Part shown: positions 58,401 through 64,000 of the stretch, one piece after another
Position numbering within the stretch: position 1 is the first letter of the stretch
How the letters are laid out: the number at the start of each line of letters is the position of its first letter
NCBI GenBank assembly: GCA_030272585.1
Contig: BSYQ01000005.1
Location: 3,348,001 to 3,412,000 of the forward strand
Length of the DNA: 64,000 bases
Source of the DNA: Bryopsis sp. KO-2023
Taxonomy: Eukaryota; Chlorophyta; Ulvophyceae; Bryopsidales; Bryopsidaceae
Direction: 5' to 3'
Program-made: the position numbers and the translations under genes
Notes under the pieces: model-generated
Told to the model about the DNA's origin: nothing
Seen by the model: only the letters and a program-made list of their open reading frames with translations
Databases searched by the model: none

Positions 58401-61400
58401 TCGGCTGAAATATGTATTTTTATTTAAAAAAAAATTGAAAACGGCATGAATTTTCGACAAAAAATCGCTGTATTGTGTTGCACTCACTTCCCCATCTGGA
58501 GCGAAATTCGGACAGCACAGTCGTTTGTCCAAGGGGTCTGCGCGGTTCATGAAATACCCTATTCTGAAATTCTTGAACCCACTGGAGGACCCTTTTTCTC
58601 TGCTTTTGAACGGTCCGATGGGCTTGCCCCACCTCCACAACCCCACCAGGTGTTCGCCGTGATAATGCGTATCCCACCACTCACCGAAACCATGAGGTCG
58701 ATTTTCGCTGTCCACTTCCCCAACATACATCACCTTGAATCGATCCGACCAGATCCTGATATCGGAACACTTGCAAAAGTCAGTTGATATCGAAACAGTT
58801 CCAACAATCAGTTGAGCGGGGTTCTCTCTTTTTCGTGCCCCCCCCCCCCCCCTTTTTTTTTGATACAGTGGAAACAAAAACGAGAAAAAATACGAACCGC
58901 AAGGCAAAATATGGTCTCCGATGCTCGATCCTTTTCGGACATTGTACACCACACATCACCGATCGAAAGCCAAAGGAAAACATAAGTTGCAAAGAAAAAT
59001 GGAAACCACCCTCTCAATAACGTATTTTTTTTTTGGCTGATGGAAATACCTTGGCAAAAAGCGAGTTGCTTTTCCAACACACTCGTACGCACACCAATGC
59101 AGGGGTGCTTCAAAACGATCACAAAATTCAACAAGCAATTGGGGCTCCACCCTTTCTTTGGGAAGCGGTGTCACGACCGGAGCTGTCAAAAACCAGTTTT
59201 TCTCTTGCCAAACTGCCCCCCCCCCCCAAAAAAAAAGAAAAGAAAAAAAAAAAAACACAACACAAGAAAAAATTCACACACTCCATTTTACACCATTAAA
59301 TGAAATTTGACAGAGTCTAAAAGAGAAAATGATAGGACACAGAGAAGAAACGACCCTTTTCGTCGTATGATTTTTCTTAGTTGAGAAGAAAAAAAAAAGG
59401 AGGAAAGACAGCATCAAAGAATAAAGAGTTATTCGAACAATTTTTTTATCGCATCGTTTGGACAATTTTTTTTTTTGATTCAATTTCAAAAGAAAGCGAG
59501 GTCTTGTGATTGTTGTTTTTCGCTGCTTCTATGTTTTTCATTAAGAAAACAAGATGGTATATTTTAGCGAATGTGTTCATATCTTATTTATATATGCGCA
59601 AGCGCTTTTATATCGTGTTGGGAAACCAACAGGACGTGACCACACCTGGTAAGAAATTTACTTGGTAAAGTCGAATAGAAACGACAGCAATCATGACCAC
59701 AACGTAGGTACCCTGTTGGTAAAGACCGCACCACAGCAAAAGTTTCAATCGAACTCCTTGGGATCCATTCACTTCAAGACCCCAATTTCAAACATCCCCC
59801 CCCCCTCCAGAAAAAATGAACAAAAACATAATTAATTAACTAAATTAAATGAAAAAATAAAAAATAAAAAACATATTTATATATGTACAAAAGTCTGATA
59901 TGAGCTAGATATAGAGATTGTGATGATACGGCGTTTTAGTTTTTTTCTTTCTGAGTCAGTCTATAACACATTTCCAGGCTGCACTCGGCGTTTTGGCCTT
60001 GTACAAACAAATTTCTATTTCAGTTTCAATTTCAAAAAAAAAAAATGTACAGAAGTGGAATTACAAAACCCCCCAGGAAATTTGAGCATATGGTTTGTGG
60101 GTGCATGGAAACAAGGATTTTTTCGGACCTGCACAAAAGATTGAATTCGCCACGATTCGCCAGCATCACCATGAATCCTTTGATAAATGATCACCCCTAC
60201 CATGGCGACAATGGCCAGTTGAGTGATGTGCAAAGCGGTCTTGTATTGATGGACGACCTACGAAACACTCCCTCAACATATAACCCTCCGTCTCATCATT
60301 CCAAAAGCCTCTATTGAGGAAAGAAAAAAACAAACAGTCCGCAAAAAAAAAAAATGTGCAACTACGATTCAAGCACGAACTGGTTCATTTTATTGAAAAA
60401 TCCTTGCCACTTTTCTGTTCGTTTTTGTTTTTGTTTCTGTTCTTTTCTGTTAGAAGGCTGAAACTCCAGCATATGTGGGGACATATCATAGCTGTGTATG
60501 CGTGGATCTCACCTGATATTTGACATAGTAAAACAACAGAACTACGCTGAGGCCCCAAATGATTCCAGTAAAACTCCCACTGGCTGGGGACGTTCCAAAA
60601 AAAGCGTCATCAAAATTCCACATGAATTCGATCGCCAGCGTTTTGCTTTCAAACTTGATCGACACGAATCCCCATAGTAGTATTAAGCACAAAAACAATG
60701 TCCAGGTCAACAAGGGACGTGTTCTCATGTACGCCCCTCGATATCTGCAAAAAGACGAAAGATAAACAAATTTAAAAATGAAGAGAAACTGAGCGCAAGA
60801 TAAATTTTGCAAAAAATAAACATGCCCAATGTAGATCTAGTGGGGGCCAAACAGGAAAAGAGAAAATTAGTTGTTGAAATCATGAATTTGTGTAGTTCTT
60901 GTCTTTCTTGTTGGATTACGTTTATTTATAAAGCGGTAAAGTTATCTGTGCATGTGCAACTCTGTGCAAATTTCCCTCATGTTACACATGGAATATTGAT
61001 TTTCTGTCTTTTTGTATGTTTAGACATACATTAGATTCAACTGTTCCAAAGAGAATATTTTTCATTTTTCCTCGCTGTCACCCGATTTTTTTTTACAGAA
61101 AAAAAATAAATATGTATCAGCAAGGGATCTCTAGATTTCAACGGATGTATCGATCTCGATGTGCTTTTATTGTAGTAACATTATGACTAAGTATCAATAA
61201 TGCACCTGACTACTAAGTATCATATCCTTGAATCCGTACTCCCGGCCGAAAACACCACCACAGCGAAATTAGCTGCTTCAGGCCGTTGTAATTTTCTTCG
61301 TGCTTGTGAGCTAAGCACGAAAAACGAAGGAGGGCGAAAATAAGAGTGCGCGAAAGTGTCGAAGCGGCCGAAATGATGTCACCATTCCCCATCCGACTAG

Positions 61401-61926
61401 GTGGAGGTCAAGTAAGGGGAGATTGGTGGGACCCTGTAGAGCTCCTCTAAGGACACCGGTGGTGGCGTTGGTGTTGGCGTTCGCATGCACAACGGCATCG
61501 AGAGGTAGCCCTCCGTTTCTTTCGCGCCTGTTCTATTTTCGTGCGCTGCTTCGGATTACGACTAAAAAGGGTGACAGAAACAGAACGGCGATTGCAAAGT
61601 CGCGCGAAAGATTTGCGTTTTACAGTAAACGTGCTGAACAGCGATACGTTGGCAAGTCTCGACTACACCACGCGCGCGCGAAAATATGCAATATGACGAC
61701 AGTTAACTGTCGGCTTCATCGAAAGGAAAAAACCCAGTAAAAGTCGTTTCTTTAGAGCACTGCATTACTGCCCTCACTTCCTCAAGCTCTTTCGCGACTC
61801 CATCAGAGGCATCGTCTCCGTCAGATTGACGCCGTAAAAGATTTCTCCAAAGCCCTCGCACTCGAACGAAGGGGGCTCGGACGTGATGTCCTCCAGGAGC
61901 GGTTCCGCAGCACCTGGGGCCTCCAT
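55458..61926 (-). CDS. Membrane-anchored DUF900-type alpha/beta hydrolase with MORN-like motif
   Basis: A multi-exon minus-strand gene. The first exons fit well: 61778-61926 (ATG, MEAPGAAEPLLEDITSEP), 60513-60744 and 60129-60239, with hydrophobic segments (LLTWTLFLCLILLWGFV, IIWGLSVVLLFYYV, ITQLAIVAMVGVIIY). A MORN-like repeat (YVGEVDSENRPHGFGEW, about 58710) follows. The hydrolase domain comes last: ALIFIHGFNAAVSDASRIFG (about 56890), the nucleophile region IMTHSLGVRVLMA (about 56480), acid IYGDRTDHAL and histidine GIRHNYF near 55620, consistent with DUF900 (PF05990) serine hydrolases. Exons between 57170 and 59190 read as coding but not all junctions are resolved, so two genes rather than one cannot be excluded. 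Substrate unknown. Confidence 0.72.
60745..61777 (-). other. First intron of the DUF900-hydrolase gene
   Basis: About 1 kb between exons 1 and 2 (donor GTGAGG, acceptor TTTTTGCAG). No exon or RNA gene recognised inside. Confidence 0.6.
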
Positions 61927-62570
61927 ACTTCGTTTTTTTCTTTCGCTGCTGGGGGCAACAATCGCCGACGCAGCGCGACCGCGGCTCGGTAAGGTACGAT
62001 CGTTAACGCGCGTGCTTCCTCCTCCAATCCCAGTCTGAACGAAACGGCCCTTTCAGTTTCTTCCCTGGGCTGTTTTTCACGCAGGAGAAGCCAGCATGTT
62101 GCGCGCGTTCTTGAGGAAACCCCTCTCACTCACACACACGACATTCCCTGGACAGACATCGTCCCCGCAGTCAGTATCAACTGTCAGTATCTTTGGGACA
62201 GGGAATCGATGACTCATCGATGATCGTGATCTAGCCATTACATTCGGAGCATGACCATGGAGCCCCGTTTCTCGCAGCGTTACTTTTTTTCTTTTTTCTT
62301 GGGAAAGACAGACAAACGACAGGAAGAGAATCTGGCATCGGTGGTTTGCTCGAAACGCTTCGCGCGTGGTCGAGGTTTTCGCTGTGTGCTGCTTGGAGGT
62401 GGAATTCGAGGGAGGGCTAGTGTTGCGGGTCTGGCTTTTGTTGTTGATCGTGAAAGGACGGTGGGGTTGGGTCCATATTCTTTTGCGGGGGGGGCGAGTT
62501 GCGTTGAAAAGTCGAGGGGGGATTGTTAAACGAGTACGAGGAACATCGCAGGTCGCCACTGGAAGGTAGG
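61927..62570. promoter_or_regulatory. Divergent intergenic region between hydrolase and XRCC4
   Basis: 644 bp separate the two divergent start codons, so the promoters of both genes must lie here. I see no clear TATA box on either strand. Confidence 0.5.
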
Positions 62571-63805
62571 ATGCACGTCAAAACGGTGTGTCGAGAGGTT
62601 CGCGCGAACGGCGGCGATGTCCCGGTTTTATACGTGTTCGTTGCCTGGAAAGGTACTTCGTTTGACGTTCAAGTGACGGACGGCTCCGATGCGTGGGAAG
62701 CCTTTGACTGCGCATGTCCGCGGAATACAGCCGTGGGCGAGGAAGCTTGGTTGATCAACGCCGAAAAAGCGCTCGTCTTAGGCGAAGGAGGCTACGATTT
62801 TGAAACTGAGCGGAAATCCGACGGCTCCCTGGAGCTCCGGTGGTTTTGGCAATTGGAGCACGTCGCGCCGTCGACGCGAGCGATGGGGCGTTGCGGGTTG
62901 AAACCGTCTCAGAATGTCAAGGAAACAGTGCAGGGAATATTGCGCCTGGCTTGCGGCTCGTTTGATGCGATGCGCGGTGCGGTTGAACGGATGGTTTTGG
63001 AAAAGAGCGCCTTGGAAGCGCGACTGGACGAACTGAGGCAGGTGTTGGAAAGAAGGGTGGAGGATTGGGAGGCTGGAGAGGGGCAGATGTTCGAACGGTT
63101 CGCGACCTTGATCAACTCCAGCAGAGCGCGCGCGCAGGAACTCGAGGGGAAGCTGGACTCCGCGACAAGAGGTTGATAAACGAGCCTTCCACCCGTTATT
63201 TATCTGGTCGCGGCACGTTGTACGATATGAACCAGTGAATTCTTGGAAATCATTGATTTATTGATTGATTGATGTGCTGCAGTGAACCCTATCCTCAACA
63301 GCTGGTGCCTTTCTTGCTGATAAAAGGAAATGGGAAAGGGAGTTGATGATTGCAAAAGTTCAACCCCGAATTTCAATTTCTTGTCTGTTCAGGTGGTTTC
63401 GAAATAAAACAGGGAAATCGAGACGATGAAAACAGTGACCCTTATGACGCAATGACTGAAGATGACTCACTGCCAGACCCACCATCCCCTGAGATGACCA
63501 AAACAGCAATGGACCCGAATACAGGTGGATCCCCCAAAGTGATCGGGACATCTGTTCGAACTGCTGGACCAGTGATCGAGACATCGGTTCGAACCGCTGG
63601 ACCAGTGTTCGAAGCCATGGATGCGGGTTTCGTTCAGGATGACCAACGACAAGGTGGTGGTGGTGGTGGGAGTAGCACCTTTGATTTCATGAACATGGAT
63701 ACGCAACCCATCAGAGATGGTGGTGGTGACGGGGGTTTCGGGGCTGACAGAGCTGCACGGGTTCGTGCCAGGGTTAGAGCAAGGCCAGTGGGGCGGAAGA
63801 GGTGA
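62571..63805 (+). CDS. XRCC4: XRCC4, DNA ligase IV-associated repair factor
   Basis: Two exons, 62571-63171 and 63393-63805, join in phase (donor GTTGAT, acceptor TGTTCAG) to 337 residues, close to the usual XRCC4 length. The N-terminal ~110 residues form the beta-rich head (VLYVFVAWKGTSFDVQVTDG, ELRWFWQLE). A long coiled coil follows (ERMVLEKSALEARLDELRQV), ending in the family-like RFATLINSSRARAQELEGKL. The second exon is a disordered acidic tail starting NRDDENSDPYDAMTEDD, with a short duplicated motif TSVRTAGPV and a basic end. XRCC4 holds DNA ligase IV and, with XLF, bridges broken ends in non-homologous end joining in the nucleus. The start is the ATG at 62571 because no other ATG lies upstream in frame. 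Confidence 0.88.
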
Positions 63806-64000
63806 TTGTATTGAGCTTGATCAATGCGAGGGATGCAGGGTGGATTGGGTGAGGGGCTGAACGCTTTGGACATTTTGATTTTGCTTGTTGTTTTCGACCG
63901 GAACTCTGCGAGTTGTTTGGGGGTGCACATGGAAGGCGATTTTTAGTGGATTGCTTGTATAAAAGGGGCAGAACAAAAGTTTTAGAAGGGCGATATTTGT
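63806..64000. other. XRCC4 3' flank
   Basis: No gene recognised before the window end. Confidence 0.5.

Noticed and set aside
62523-62570. A longer start of XRCC4 at 62523
   Set aside because: It begins with TTG, not ATG. The ATG at 62571 gives the expected N-terminus of the head domain.
1-64000. CRISPR arrays, bacterial operons, prophage or plasmid functions
   Set aside because: No regular spacer-repeat arrays; tandem repeats found have no unique spacers. Genes have spliceosomal introns and eukaryotic families only.

Overview
This is a eukaryotic nuclear window. Genes are split by many short spliceosomal introns (GT..AG, roughly 80 to 1000 bases). There is a U2 spliceosomal RNA gene, and the intergenic DNA is full of homopolymer runs and nested transposable elements. 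A ferredoxin-thioredoxin reductase catalytic subunit points to a photosynthetic organism. An IQCH-type flagellum-associated protein and plant-like GT31 and UPF0052 genes fit a flagellate alga or protist with a plastid. I cannot assign the species; a secondary-plastid alga such as a chlorarachniophyte or chromerid is only a guess.

Layout. 1-3.1 kb: the 3-exon start of an unrecognised gene running off the left edge, a tandem repeat, palindromic A+T/GC repeats and a small two-exon ORF. 3.7-4.6 kb: a repeat-rich element interrupted by copy 1 of a 456-465 bp hAT-like element with tRNA-type box A and box B. 5.6-10.8 kb (-): IQCH. 11.4-12.2 kb (+): FTR catalytic chain (5' end not found). 13.8-17.6 kb (+): GT31 glycosyltransferase. 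18.0-19.3 kb: a miniature LTR element (143 bp LTRs). 20.3-22.4 kb: a weak gene candidate. 23.2-25.4 kb (+): PRP38. 26.5-27.1 kb: a run of hairpins beside the U2 RNA gene. 29.0-29.8 kb (-): a trypsin-fold protein lacking all three catalytic residues. 30.8-38.5 kb (-): VPS53 in 16 exons. 38.6-44.5 kb: a young Ty3/Gypsy-like LTR retrotransposon with identical 258 bp LTRs, broken twice by copies 2 and 3 of the hAT-like element. 47.3-51.0 kb (-): UPF0052/CofD-like protein. 52.1-54.0 kb (-): BCS1-like AAA ATPase. 55.5-61.9 kb (-): membrane/MORN/DUF900 hydrolase. 62.6-63.8 kb (+): XRCC4.

The host genes are housekeeping genes of unrelated pathways (splicing, vesicle tethering, DNA end joining, plastid redox, mitochondrial AAA function) and do not form an operon-like group. 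The most unusual content is the mobile DNA: three copies of a hAT-like element (two of them identical) that each carry an internal RNA polymerase III-type promoter, with exact 8-bp target duplications, two of them inside one recent retrotransposon whose single Gag-Pol frame starts inside the LTR.
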